From contig NZ_MKVV01000044.1 of NCBI RefSeq assembly GCF_001899645.1, forward strand, positions 86,682-150,681: a stretch of 64,000 nucleotides of DNA, read 5' to 3'. This stretch comes from Pseudonocardia sp. 73-21 (GTDB taxonomy: Bacteria; Actinomycetota; Actinomycetes; Mycobacteriales; Pseudonocardiaceae). Of the stretch, positions 48,439 to 55,818 are shown one piece after another. The position numbers and the translations under genes are program-made. Within the stretch, counting starts at the first letter, position 1; each line of letters begins with the position of its first letter. A model generated the notes under the pieces. It worked only from the letters and a program-made list of their open reading frames with translations, had not been told where the DNA came from and made no database searches.

Positions 48439-48665
48439 CGGCGTGGTGTCCTCTCGTGGGCTCGTGCCAGCTCCCGCGGGTCCAGCGGGGCGTGCTGCAC
48501 CCCTGCGGCCTTGAGGCGGGCGATGTGCGCGGGTGCGCGGTCGAGCGGCTCGCCGTCGGACACGCGGACGCAGAGGGCGCCGGCGGGTTGGGCGCAGCCG
48601 TGGGGTGGGAAGGGGCAGGGGACGGTGAGGGCCTGGTCCTGGTCGGCCTGGTCGTCGAGGTTCAC
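48435..48665 (-). CDS. Small zinc-finger-like protein (76 aa)
   Basis: From GTG 48665. VPCPFPPHGCAQPAGALCVRVSDGEPLDRAPAHIARLKAAG has three Cys and two His in the pattern of small actinobacterial zinc-finger proteins. Coupled on both sides. Confidence 0.55.
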   Translation of the reverse strand: MNLDDQADQDQALTVPCPFPPHGCAQPAGALCVRVSDGEPLDRAPAHIARLKAAGVQHAPLDPRELARAHERTPRR

Positions 48666-48835
48666 GCCTCGGCTCCCATCGACGGCGGCCAGGCGAGGCA
48701 GCACAGGTCGCACGTCCACGAGTCGTGCGCGACGTCGGCGCGCAGCAGCCGAAAGCACTCGGGACACGTCGGCGCGGAGCACCGGTCGCACGCCTGCTGG
48801 GCGCGGACGGTCTGGTGACGGCACGGCTCGGTCAC
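48662..48835 (-). CDS. Small zinc-ribbon peptide (57 aa)
   Basis: From GTG 48835. CRHQTVRAQQACDRCSAPTCPECFRLLR and WTCDLCCLAW give eight Cys, enough for two zinc sites. Start overlaps the previous stop (GTGA). Unknown role. Confidence 0.5.
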   Translation of the reverse strand: MTEPCRHQTVRAQQACDRCSAPTCPECFRLLRADVAHDSWTCDLCCLAWPPSMGAEA

Positions 48836-49035
48836 GTCGTCGCTCCGGCGTGGAACGGGCACCGGTGCGTGCCATCCGGGAGCGTGACCCAGCCGTCCCG
48901 TCCGGCGACCATGCGCAGCACCTCGTCGGAGCGTGCGGCCCGCGAGGTGGCCGGGCACGGGTGCGCGCTGGCCATGCCGTACTGGGTGGCGGTGCCGACG
49001 AGGGGGACGTCGCACGCCCACACCTGGGCGATCAC
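48832..49035 (-). CDS. Small hypothetical protein (67 aa)
   Basis: From GTG 49035. IAQVWACDVPLVGTATQYGMASAHPCPATSRA and RCPFHAG contain three Cys. Coupled to neighbours by 4-bp overlaps. Not recognised. Confidence 0.5.
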   Translation of the reverse strand: MIAQVWACDVPLVGTATQYGMASAHPCPATSRAARSDEVLRMVAGRDGWVTLPDGTHRCPFHAGATT

Positions 49036-49244
49036 GACGCGGCCTGCGCGATCTGCTCGGCGGTCCACGGGGTGTGGTCGCAGCGCACGCCGGGCATGAG
49101 CGGGCCGCGGTGGCGCGCGGCGGGGTCGATGCGCCAGCCGTCGCCCTGGCACCAGACGCACGCCCGGATGGCCATGCGGCGCTCGCGGTCGTCGATGTCG
49201 GCGTCGGTGATCTCGTGGCCGCAGTTCGGGCAGCTGAGGCTCAT
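49032..49244 (-). CDS. Small zinc-ribbon protein (70 aa)
   Basis: MSLSCPNCGHEITDADIDDRERR then ACVWCQGDGWRIDP: two CxxC pairs of a zinc ribbon. First gene after the non-coding island at 49245-49587. Confidence 0.55.
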   Translation of the reverse strand: MSLSCPNCGHEITDADIDDRERRMAIRACVWCQGDGWRIDPAARHRGPLMPGVRCDHTPWTAEQIAQAAS

Positions 49245-49587
49245 CGCGCGCTCCGGGCCGGCGACGCGGCGTCGCGCGCGCTCGCGGTCAGGTGGCTGGC
49301 TTCACAGATTGAGTTGGTCCCGGACCACTTCGGGGGTCGGCTCACGGTGGTCGAGGGCAAGGACGTGCGGAGCGCAGCGGAGCATGTCCGCGGCAGCCGG
49401 GGAGCGGAGCGACCCGTGCAGTTGGGCGAAGCGGAGCGAGCCCTGGTGTATTCACTGTTCTGGTAGGGGGCACCACGGTGCATAGCTATTCGGCACCGTG
49501 GTGCATAGCTATTCGGGCCGTGGAGATCCACAACAGCGGTCCTGAGCGACCCGATAGCCCTGCACGACGGCGCAGAGCTATCGACGG
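49245..49587. repeat. 343-bp non-coding island with nested repeats (candidate origin or control region)
   Basis: The only long gap in the early region. Direct repeat GGTGCATAGCTATTCGG at 49477-49493 and 49500-49516 (period 23). Overlapping perfect inverted repeat GCACCACGGTGC (49470-49481) / GCACCGTGGTGC (49493-49504). Nested stems GTCCTGA/TCAGGAC (49539-49545/49588-49594) and CGATAGC/GCTATCG (49552-49558/49577-49583). The left part (49368-49440) has four GCGGAGC-type motifs. The winged-helix gene ends at its border, like an initiator beside its iterons. Confidence 0.55.
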
Positions 49588-49905
49588 TCAGGACGTCACT
49601 TCGGCGGGGAACGAAAGTCGGTACGTGGCGGCCCGCGGACGCTGCCCCCGACCGCCCACTCCGGGCGCCGTGAGCATCAGCCAGCCGGACGCGCGGAGGG
49701 CCGACAGGTGCTCCCTGACGGCCCGCTCGCCGAGCCCGGAGTTCTCCATGACGAGCTCCACGGACGGCCGCGCGCTGGTGCCCGTGCCGTTCGCGTAGGT
49801 CGCCACGATGAACGCCACGCCCTTCGTCACGATCGGTACCGGGGCGGCGCGGAAGCGTCGTTCCCACTCGTGTTTCCGGCACGGTTCGGCCTTCCAGGTG
49901 TCCAC
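49588..49905 (-). CDS. Winged-helix protein, replication-initiator-like (HTH_36 type)
   Basis: 105 residues from GTG 49905. RRFRAAPVPIVTKGVAFIVATYANGTGTSARPSVELVMENSGLGERAVREHLSALRASGWLML is the winged-helix pattern of phage replisome organisers: Pro-Ser before the helix, then the recognition helix ERAVREHLSALRASGWL. Its 3' end enters the repeat island. No helicase loader or primase is nearby, so the phage may rely on host replication proteins. Confidence 0.6.
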   Translation of the reverse strand: MDTWKAEPCRKHEWERRFRAAPVPIVTKGVAFIVATYANGTGTSARPSVELVMENSGLGERAVREHLSALRASGWLMLTAPGVGGRGQRPRAATYRLSFPAEVTS

Positions 49906-50271
49906 TCACGCGGGCCTCTCTTCGGTCGCCCGACGGTTGGCCGCCAGGCCGAGGGAGCTGCGGATCCTGGCGGTGGTGTAGGTGGTCATGCGGGTGTGGC
50001 TGGCGATGTGCGCGTCGGGGAGTCCGCGCGTGTGGAGGATCAGCACCAGTCGTGCCCGGTCGGGGTGGAGCAGTGCTTCGGCGGGCTCGTCGCCGGCCAG
50101 GGCACGCCGGTAGCGGCCGGGCTCGATGGGCCCGGCGTCGATGGCGGCTTCGGCCCGCCAGTTCGCGACGTGGACGGCGTGGGCGTCGCAGCAGCGTCGG
50201 CAGGTGACCTGGTTGCGGTAGCGGTGGCGCTGGTAGGCCTGCTCGGTGCCACACGCGGGGTTGCCGGTCAC
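49906..50271 (-). CDS. Zinc-finger/HTH small DNA-binding protein
   Basis: 121 residues from GTG 50271. N-terminal CGTEQAYQRHRYRNQVTCRRCCDAHA gives a zinc site. C-terminal half ARLVLILHTRGLPDAHIASHTRMTTYTTARIRSSLG is an HTH in the style of WhiB-less phage regulators. Coupled upstream by GTGA. Confidence 0.55.
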   Translation of the reverse strand: MTGNPACGTEQAYQRHRYRNQVTCRRCCDAHAVHVANWRAEAAIDAGPIEPGRYRRALAGDEPAEALLHPDRARLVLILHTRGLPDAHIASHTRMTTYTTARIRSSLGLAANRRATEERPA

Positions 50272-50552
50272 CGCGCGGCTTTCTTCCGTGGCGGCCCGCC
50301 GGTGCGCTTCTTGTTCTGCCAGCGGCTGGCGTATGGGCAGCTGACGGCGTGGTGGAGGTACAGCTGCTGTCCGCGTGCGCGTGCGGCGGCGGCGGGTCTG
50401 GGGCCGAGGACGCCGTACTTGCCGCCGAGTTGGATGACGTTGCCGCGGTCGGGGTCGGGGTCGACGTCGACGGGCATGTTGGCGCCGGTCTTGGCCATCT
50501 GGACCCAGCGGATGGGGGCGGAGCAGTAGTTGCACTGGTCGGCGGGGGTCAC
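50268..50552 (-). CDS. Zinc-binding small protein (94 aa)
   Basis: From GTG 50552. DQCNYCSAPIRWVQMAKTGANMPVDVDPDPDRGNVIQLGGKYGVL resembles actinophage proteins with an N-terminal CxxC and a later HHAVSCPYA. Basic C-terminus (RTGGPPRKKAA). Unknown role. Confidence 0.55.
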   Translation of the reverse strand: MTPADQCNYCSAPIRWVQMAKTGANMPVDVDPDPDRGNVIQLGGKYGVLGPRPAAAARARGQQLYLHHAVSCPYASRWQNKKRTGGPPRKKAAR

Positions 50553-50764
50553 GGCGCGACCTCGGTGACGGGGCCCCAGCGGCGGACGAGTTCGGCCCAG
50601 TCGAGGTAGGTCTTGCCGCCGTCCTTGTAGCCCTTCCACTCGCCCTGGTGCGTGCGACCCCACTGGGGTGAGCACCCGTCGCAGTCGCCGTCGGTGCCGT
50701 CGTGGACGCCCGTGACGGCATCGGGCTCGGGGGCGCCGATGTCCCAGGCGCGGGGCGCGCTCAC
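50549..50764 (-). CDS. Small hypothetical protein (71 aa)
   Basis: Acidic first half with GDCDGCSPQWGRTHQGEWKGYKDGGKTYLDWAELVRRWGP. Overlaps neighbours by GTGA. Not recognised. Confidence 0.5.
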   Translation of the reverse strand: MSAPRAWDIGAPEPDAVTGVHDGTDGDCDGCSPQWGRTHQGEWKGYKDGGKTYLDWAELVRRWGPVTEVAP

Positions 50765-50943
50765 GTTCGCACCTCTGTGCCGCGACGCCCCTTGACGACG
50801 AGTGTGTGCGTGCCGCTGGCGACGTTGGCCTGGACGCTGGCGCGGTAGCAGGTGCCGTCCGTGATGAGCACGTAGTCGTTCTCGATCACCACGGTCTGGC
50901 TCTCGCCGCTCTCGGTGTCACGGCAGGTGACCTCGGTGCTCAC
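50761..50943 (-). CDS. Small hypothetical protein (60 aa)
   Basis: From GTG 50943. STEVTCRDTESGESQTVVIENDYVLITDGTCYRASVQA looks like a small beta sheet with two Cys. Coupled to both neighbours. Confidence 0.5.
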   Translation of the reverse strand: MSTEVTCRDTESGESQTVVIENDYVLITDGTCYRASVQANVASGTHTLVVKGRRGTEVRT

Positions 50944-51206
50944 GTCGTCCCTCGCCGTCTCCCGGCCTGCCTGGACGGGCATGTCGGCGTGCAGTCCTGC
51001 CGCGAGCAGCCCCGCTTCACACCGGAGCGGGCGTGCTGCCACGCGTAGACGTGCCGGTTCGGTACGACGTCGTTGCGCAGCGTCTTCAGGACGTAGCCGG
51101 GCCAGCCGGTCAGCTCTTCGGGGATGGCGCGGCCAGGGCGGACGTCGAGGGGGAACGTCCAGGAGTCGTGGGGGCCGGCGTACAGCTCGACGGTGACGGT
51201 GGTCAT
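50940..51206 (-). CDS. Small hypothetical protein (88 aa)
   Basis: From ATG 51206 (ATGA overlap). TVTVELYAGPHDSWTFPLDVRPGRAIPEELTGWPGYVLKTLRND, then two Cys near the end. No family recognised. Confidence 0.5.
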   Translation of the reverse strand: MTTVTVELYAGPHDSWTFPLDVRPGRAIPEELTGWPGYVLKTLRNDVVPNRHVYAWQHARSGVKRGCSRQDCTPTCPSRQAGRRRGTT

Positions 51207-51466
51207 CAGCAGCCGCCTTCGCACGTCGGCTCGTCGGGCCGCTTCCACCCGAGGGCGACGAGCGCCGCCTCAGTGCGCTCGGGCAGTCCGATCGTCGCCT
51301 CGCCGTCGACGGTCGTGATGAGCGCCGCGAGTTCGAGCGTGACGCGCGACTCGCCGGTGCCGCCGGTGATCCGGACGGCCTGCACGGCGTTGCTGATGTC
51401 GGTGTCGCCGATGAACACGGACCCGCCGCCGCCTGCGCGGAGGGTGATCAGAACGGGGCTGCTCAC
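51206..51466 (-). CDS. Small hypothetical protein (86 aa)
   Basis: SPVLITLRAGGGGSVFIGDTDISNAVQAVRITGGTGESRVTLELAAL is a beta-rich pattern similar to small phage proteins that describe a ligand or structural role; none is proven. Ends CEGGC. Confidence 0.5.
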   Translation of the reverse strand: MSSPVLITLRAGGGGSVFIGDTDISNAVQAVRITGGTGESRVTLELAALITTVDGEATIGLPERTEAALVALGWKRPDEPTCEGGC

Positions 51467-51687
51467 GACTCACCCCCGGCGGCGGCCTTCCAGTCGTCCA
51501 GCTCGCTGTCGTCGTCGCCGACGCGGGCGTAGGACTGGAGCGCGGTCGCACCGGCGAGGGCGAGCGTGGCGTTGGCCTGGGCGAGCCGCAGGTGGTAGCT
51601 GACGGCGTCGTCCTCACCGTCGGCCCGAGCGATCGCGGCACACTCGATTTGCGCCTCGGCCTCGACGTACCTGTCGACGGCGCGCAT
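51463..51687 (-). CDS. Small helical protein (74 aa)
   Basis: From ATG 51687. RAVDRYVEAEAQIECAAIARADGEDDAVSYHLRLAQANATLALAGA is an alpha-helical pair, possibly a dimer. Not recognised. Confidence 0.5.
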   Translation of the reverse strand: MRAVDRYVEAEAQIECAAIARADGEDDAVSYHLRLAQANATLALAGATALQSYARVGDDDSELDDWKAAAGGES

Positions 51688-51833
51688 CAGGTGCCCTCGA
51701 TCCGGACGACGAACGGCGTGCCGTCGGCCATCTCCACGCTCAGCTCGTACTCGTCGACCTCGTCGAGGATCGCGACGACGTCGTCGCCGTTGAGTCCGGC
51801 CACGATCGCGGCCATCAGCTTCTCGGGGCCCAT
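51687..51833 (-). CDS. Very small acidic protein (48 aa)
   Basis: ATG 51833 and stop at 51687 overlap both neighbours by ATGA. Encodes MGPEKLMAAIVAGLNGDDVV then AILDEVDEYELSVEMADG. The exact fit in the overlap chain supports expression. Unknown function. Confidence 0.55.
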   Translation of the reverse strand: MGPEKLMAAIVAGLNGDDVVAILDEVDEYELSVEMADGTPFVVRIEGT

Positions 51834-52096
51834 CAGGCGTCCGTCCCGAGCGGCGCGTCATCGTCGTCCTCGAACGGCAGCTGCTCGTCCTTCGGCGCCG
51901 GCGACACCGACCCGAGGTCGACCTCCATCACCCGCATCCCGATGACCGGGCGCTCCTCGCCGTCGGCGCGCTTCTCGGTCGCGATCTGCACGCACTCGGC
52001 GCTGCCGCTGAACGTCATGATGTCGCCGAGCGCGATCTCGGGGACGTTCTCGCCGGTGGACTTCATGCCCCGGAACTTGACGAAAGTCTCGGTCAT
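51833..52096 (-). CDS. Small conserved phage protein (87 aa), possibly ssDNA-related
   Basis: From ATG 52096. TETFVKFRGMKSTGENVPEIALGDIMTFSGSAECVQIATEKRADGEERPVIGMRV is one small beta barrel-like run, with an acidic C-terminus (QLPFEDDDDAPLG) like those of single-strand DNA-binding proteins. Next to recombination genes, which agrees, but the fold is not proven. Confidence 0.5.
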   Translation of the reverse strand: MTETFVKFRGMKSTGENVPEIALGDIMTFSGSAECVQIATEKRADGEERPVIGMRVMEVDLGSVSPAPKDEQLPFEDDDDAPLGTDA

Positions 52097-52350
52097 CGGG
52101 TTGCTCCTGTCTCGGCCGTCGGGGCGGCCGTGGTGGTGGGGTCGAGGTAGTCGGCGCGCTCGATCAGGTCGGCGGCCAGCGCGCGGAGCCGGGGCCCGTC
52201 GAGCCAGATGCACACCGCGGTCTCATCGCGGGCGAGCACGGCCGATCCGGTGCGGGTCCACATCTCGACGGCGTGGTCATCGGCGAGCGTGGGCGCCAGG
52301 ACGACGCGGCCCTGGCCGTTGACTCCGGCGTGCTCGGCCATGGAGATCAC
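52093..52350 (-). CDS. Small hypothetical protein (85 aa)
   Basis: GTG 52350 overlaps the recT stop; ATG 52341 is an alternative. VVLAPTLADDHAVEMWTRTGSAVLARDETAVCIWLDGPRLRALAADLIERADYL. Unknown. Confidence 0.5.
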   Translation of the reverse strand: MISMAEHAGVNGQGRVVLAPTLADDHAVEMWTRTGSAVLARDETAVCIWLDGPRLRALAADLIERADYLDPTTTAAPTAETGATR

Positions 52351-53282
52351 GACTCGCCTGCCGTGTCGCCCTCGGCCGCGGCGAGCTCGGCCTCCATCTC
52401 CAGCTGCTCCCGGGCGCGGGCCTCGTCCTCGGTCTCGACCAGCTCCCCGTCGAGGACGTCCTCCCCAACCTCGGGCAGGTCCGACACGTCGATCGGCCGC
52501 TCGTCGGCGGGCAACTGCGGCGCCGCGAACGGCTGCTCGCCGGCCACGTCGCGGGCGTCGCGCATCTGCTGACGCCGGTACTCAGCCGACGTCGGCACCC
52601 ACTTCGCGAGCTGCCGCACCGCCGACTTCAGCCACATCGCGTCCGGGTTCGTCGTCCATGGGCTATAGGGCGAGTCGGCGCCGGTCGCGGACTTCTTGAT
52701 CCGTGCGATCGCGGACCGGTTGAGCACCACGACCTTCGACGTGGCGCCGTCCTTCATCACGGCGTACGCGTAGACGAGGCGCAGGTCGCCGCGGTTGTCG
52801 GAGTCCCAGTCGATGAAGTGCCGGGGCCGCTCGTCGACGCCGGGCTGGTAGTCGAACCGGTCGCCCGTGTACACGACCTCGGCGACGACCGAGGCGACAG
52901 CACCGGCGCGGTACATCAGCTCGATGTGGCCCTGGTAGCCGACGATCCCGAGGATCTCCAGCTTCCCCTTCACCTTCCGCGGGGTGAGGTAGTACTGCTC
53001 GGTGCCGGGCTCCAGGCCCAGCCGGGCAGCGTCGAGCAGGGAGGCCAGGAACACGGCCGGGTTGTTGCCGGCCGCGACCTCCAGCTCGGTGCGCCCGGAG
53101 CGGTCGCCGTCGTACTTCTTGCCGCGCTTGAGCGCACCCTGGGCGACGCGCACCCACTGCTCGGGCTTCACGTGTGACGGCAGGACGGCGCCGAAGTCGG
53201 GGGCGTACTGGGCGACCATGGCGCGGGGGCCGGTGTCGCGTGTGGCGACGGCCTTGCTGGCGGCGTCGGTGACGGTGCTCAT
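52347..53282 (-). CDS. recT: RecT-family single-strand annealing protein
   Basis: 311 residues from ATG 53282. RecT core: LPSHVKPEQWVRVAQGALKRG, NPAVFLASLLDAARLGLEPG, YLTPRKVKGKLEILGIVGYQGHIELMYRAG and RQLAKWVPTS. The C-terminus is acidic. It anneals complementary strands after the partner exonuclease has resected ends. Overlaps the YqaJ gene by ATGA, so both are made together. Confidence 0.85.
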   Translation of the reverse strand: MSTVTDAASKAVATRDTGPRAMVAQYAPDFGAVLPSHVKPEQWVRVAQGALKRGKKYDGDRSGRTELEVAAGNNPAVFLASLLDAARLGLEPGTEQYYLTPRKVKGKLEILGIVGYQGHIELMYRAGAVASVVAEVVYTGDRFDYQPGVDERPRHFIDWDSDNRGDLRLVYAYAVMKDGATSKVVVLNRSAIARIKKSATGADSPYSPWTTNPDAMWLKSAVRQLAKWVPTSAEYRRQQMRDARDVAGEQPFAAPQLPADERPIDVSDLPEVGEDVLDGELVETEDEARAREQLEMEAELAAAEGDTAGES

Positions 53283-54178
53283 GCTGCGGTGGCCTTCCTG
53301 GCGGGCTTGGCGGGTCGGAGGTGGGGCGGTGCACCGTCGGCGCCGGGGACGCGCATGGCGACCTTCTGGCCGTCGCACCACGCCTCCCTGGCGGTGCCCA
53401 TGGCGTCGGCGAGCAGCGCGGCGGCTTCGGTCTTGGCGGCCTTCACGGCCTTCTCGGTGGCGCACGCGCTGATGTAGGCGGTGGCGATCTCGGCGGGCAC
53501 GTCGACTGCGGTGCCGTCGATGTCGGGGTGCAGCTCCTTCACCGTCTGGTAGGTGGCGGAGTGGCTGTCGATGCTGGGCCGGGGGCCGTCGTCGAGGCTG
53601 GCGATGAACTTCTCGGCCTCGGTGCGCATGAACCGGGCTTCGTCGGGGGCGGCTGTGATCTGGTACTCGCGGTAGTCGCTGCCGCCGATCAACACGGCGA
53701 CGTGGCACAGCTCCAGGCCGAGGCAGTCGAGGTACCAGAGGCACTGGGCCCGGTAGTGGACGGGGATCTCGTCGGTGCTGTCCGAGCCCCAGTCGTCGGG
53801 CATCCGCGCGGTCTTGCCCTCATAGATCGCGCACGGCTTGCGGCCGCGGCGGCTGGGGTAGAGCAGCCGGTCGGGGGCGGCTGTCTGGTAGTCGCGCTCG
53901 GCGTGGACGAACGCCGGCGTGGTGCGCACCGACAGCTCGGGGTGCAGCTCGGCGAAGCGGGCGGCCACGACGTCCTCGAGGAGCGTGCCCCACCGCATGG
54001 GCTCGGTCAGCTCGACAGGCCCGACGTCGCCACGCTTGCGGTGCCACAGGCTGAACGGGGACTCGTAGGGGCTGATGCCGAGGACGGCGGCGATCTCGCT
54101 GCCACCGATGCGCCGTCGGCGGGCAGCGGCCCACTCGTCGGTGCCGGGGACCAGCCGGCCGATCGGGAGGGCGGTCAT
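53279..54178 (-). CDS. YqaJ-like viral recombinase exonuclease (RecE role)
   Basis: 299 residues from ATG 54178. PGTDEWAAARRRRIGGSEIAAVLGISPYESPFSLWHRKRG is the YqaJ start. The PD-(D/E)XK residues are in MRWGTLLEDVVAARFAE, TAAPDRLLY and AIYEGKTARMPDDWG. It degrades one DNA strand and hands over to RecT. Together they allow recombination-driven replication and host gene exchange. Confidence 0.85.
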   Translation of the reverse strand: MTALPIGRLVPGTDEWAAARRRRIGGSEIAAVLGISPYESPFSLWHRKRGDVGPVELTEPMRWGTLLEDVVAARFAELHPELSVRTTPAFVHAERDYQTAAPDRLLYPSRRGRKPCAIYEGKTARMPDDWGSDSTDEIPVHYRAQCLWYLDCLGLELCHVAVLIGGSDYREYQITAAPDEARFMRTEAEKFIASLDDGPRPSIDSHSATYQTVKELHPDIDGTAVDVPAEIATAYISACATEKAVKAAKTEAAALLADAMGTAREAWCDGQKVAMRVPGADGAPPHLRPAKPARKATAA

Positions 54179-54393
54179 CGGACGGGCCACGCGGCATCGA
54201 GCCGGTCGCACATCTCGTCGCCGTGCCCGTCGGGGGCGATCGCGATGATGACGGCACGGTGCGCGGTCAGTGAATCGACGAGGTTCGCCCGGTCGTGGGC
54301 GAGCCACTTCAGTGCTCCGACGATGAGGTCGCGGTCGGTGTCGTCGCCGATGTCGGCGGCGATGCTGAGTGCCTGCGTTGATCCGTAGATCAT
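54175..54393 (-). CDS. Small hypothetical protein (72 aa)
   Basis: ATG 54393 overlaps the previous stop (ATGA). IYGSTQALSIAADIGDDTDRDLIVGALKWLAHDRANLVDSLTAHRAVIIAIAP. Helical, unknown. Confidence 0.5.
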   Translation of the reverse strand: MIYGSTQALSIAADIGDDTDRDLIVGALKWLAHDRANLVDSLTAHRAVIIAIAPDGHGDEMCDRLDAAWPVR

Positions 54394-54569
54394 CAGTCGC
54401 ACCCCCAGCCCAAGACGGTCCGTTCGTAGCGGTTCTGCGCGCGGTCGGCGAGGTCCTGGTCGTAGAACGGGTACTCGCGCTCGTCCTCGGCGGCGTCGAT
54501 GGCCTGCTCGTCGCGGGCGTCCTGGGCGCGGGCTTCCCCGGCCTGGAGCCAGGTCTTCGTCGTGCTCAT
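54393..54569 (-). CDS. Very small acidic protein (58 aa)
   Basis: ATG 54569 and stop 54393 both overlap neighbours by ATGA. Sequence: MSTTKTWLQAGEARAQDARD, EQAIDAAEDEREYPFYDQDL, then ADRAQNRYERTVLGWGCD. Highly charged helix. Kept because it closes the only gap in a chain of coupled genes. Confidence 0.55.
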   Translation of the reverse strand: MSTTKTWLQAGEARAQDARDEQAIDAAEDEREYPFYDQDLADRAQNRYERTVLGWGCD

Positions 54570-54928
54570 CGGGCCAGCTCCTGCATCAGCCGGGCGGCAT
54601 CCTCCGCGGGCAGGGAGCCGGTCTCACCGTCGGCCGTCGTGCGTCCGGTGATGACGACGTTCCCGCGGATCGACCATCCGTCGGTGCGGTGCAGGAGCCG
54701 GTCGATGCGGGGGTTGCTCGGTCGGGGTGGGGCGCTGATGGCGCCTTCTTCGTCGACCCACAGCGAGCAGCGGGGCCCGGTGACGTGCTCGATGTAGTTG
54801 CAGTTGATGTGGCGGCGGAGGTCGGCCAGCCCGTCGTCTCCGTTGTCGGCGATGACGATGTCGCGGATGGGCTGGTCGAGGGCGGCGGGCACGAGCAGGG
54901 CGCGGTAGCCCGCGGTAGTGGCGGTCAT
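54566..54928 (-). CDS. DUF3846-like protein
   Basis: 120 residues from ATG 54928. YRALLVPAALDQPIRDIVIADNGDDGLADLRRHINCNYIEHV, LWVDEEGAISAPPRPSNPRIDRLLH, then GNVVITG match the DUF3846 pattern (small phage/plasmid proteins of unknown function). Confidence 0.6.
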   Translation of the reverse strand: MTATTAGYRALLVPAALDQPIRDIVIADNGDDGLADLRRHINCNYIEHVTGPRCSLWVDEEGAISAPPRPSNPRIDRLLHRTDGWSIRGNVVITGRTTADGETGSLPAEDAARLMQELAR

Positions 54929-55356
54929 CGAAGTCTCCAGGGCAGGAACCGGCGCCGACGAGCGGGCGCGGGCGGGGTGGGTGTGAGCTGCACGAGCCGC
55001 CGCACGAGCGCGGTGTCGTCGAGCCACACGTGCGGGTCGAGCGCGCGCAGGTAGGCGGTCTCGTCGCCGAACTCGCGGTCGGAGAGACCGCCGCGGCGGT
55101 AGAGCCGTCCGAGGGTGTCGAGCTGCCGGGTGTGGAAGAACTCGGCGTGCGCGCGCAGGTAGGCGAGGGTGCGGCGCCGGTGGTCGGGGCTCATGTCGTC
55201 GAGCCGGATCCGGACGAGCTGGCCGCCGTCGCTCCAGGTGGCCCAGTGGTCGGCTTGGTGGAGGAGGTGGGCGAAGCCGGGCTCGGCGAGTGGGGCACCG
55301 CCCCGGCCGGCCGCATTGCTGCGGCCAGCCGAGGCGACGGAGGCGTGAGCGGTCAC
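54925..55356 (-). CDS. Conserved phage hypothetical protein (143 aa)
   Basis: HLLHQADHWATWSDGGQLVRIRLDDMSPDHRRRTLAYLRAHAEFFH is a recurring actinophage pattern, followed by EFGDETAYLRALDPHVWLDDTALVRRLVQLTP and a basic end. Function unknown. Confidence 0.6.
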   Translation of the reverse strand: MTAHASVASAGRSNAAGRGGAPLAEPGFAHLLHQADHWATWSDGGQLVRIRLDDMSPDHRRRTLAYLRAHAEFFHTRQLDTLGRLYRRGGLSDREFGDETAYLRALDPHVWLDDTALVRRLVQLTPTPPAPARRRRFLPWRLR

Positions 55357-55784
55357 TAGTCGGCGACCATGCGGATCTCGTCGGCCTGCTCGCGCTGCCG
55401 CCGGATCTCGTAGGTGCCGGCGCCGATCGCGTTGGCGCCGTGCTCCTCGGTGTGGACCATGTAGGCAGTCGCGCCGTCCGGGACGGTGAGCGTGCCGAGC
55501 AGCAGCCCGGAGCGGCCCCCGTCGTCGGACGCGTCCCAGTAGCAGCCGGGCCCGTCGAAGCTGTGCAGGCTGTGGGTGTTCCCGCCCGCCGACTCCGCGC
55601 GGACGACGAGCGCGCCGGCCGCGGGGATCGCGGTGGTGGCGGCGGGCCGGTTCGGGCGGAACAGGACGATGAGGTCGCCCTGGGCCTGCGCGCAGCCGGT
55701 GAGGACGGGAACGTCGACCTGGGCGTCGAGGACGCCGAGGGTGTCGACGCCGGCGCGGTCGAGGATGTTGCCGAGCGTGGTCAT
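55356..55784 (-). CDS. Conserved phage hypothetical protein (142 aa)
   Basis: ATG 55784 follows AAGGAG, one of the clearer ribosome sites here. LGNILDRAGVDTLGVLDAQVDVPVLTGCAQAQGDLIVLFRP ... AYMVHTEEHGANAIGAGTYEIRRQREQADEIRMVAD. The last part (EIRRQREQADE) is common to actinophage early proteins. No known role. Confidence 0.6.
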   Translation of the reverse strand: MTTLGNILDRAGVDTLGVLDAQVDVPVLTGCAQAQGDLIVLFRPNRPAATTAIPAAGALVVRAESAGGNTHSLHSFDGPGCYWDASDDGGRSGLLLGTLTVPDGATAYMVHTEEHGANAIGAGTYEIRRQREQADEIRMVAD

Positions 55785-55818
55785 GTGGATCTCCTTGTCG
55801 GTGGCGTGCATGAGGTGG

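Noticed and set aside
49245..49587. Extension of the winged-helix gene frame to 49241
   Set aside because: The frame that stays open there differs from the winged-helix frame, which stops at 49588; its translation is unstructured and contains the repeats.
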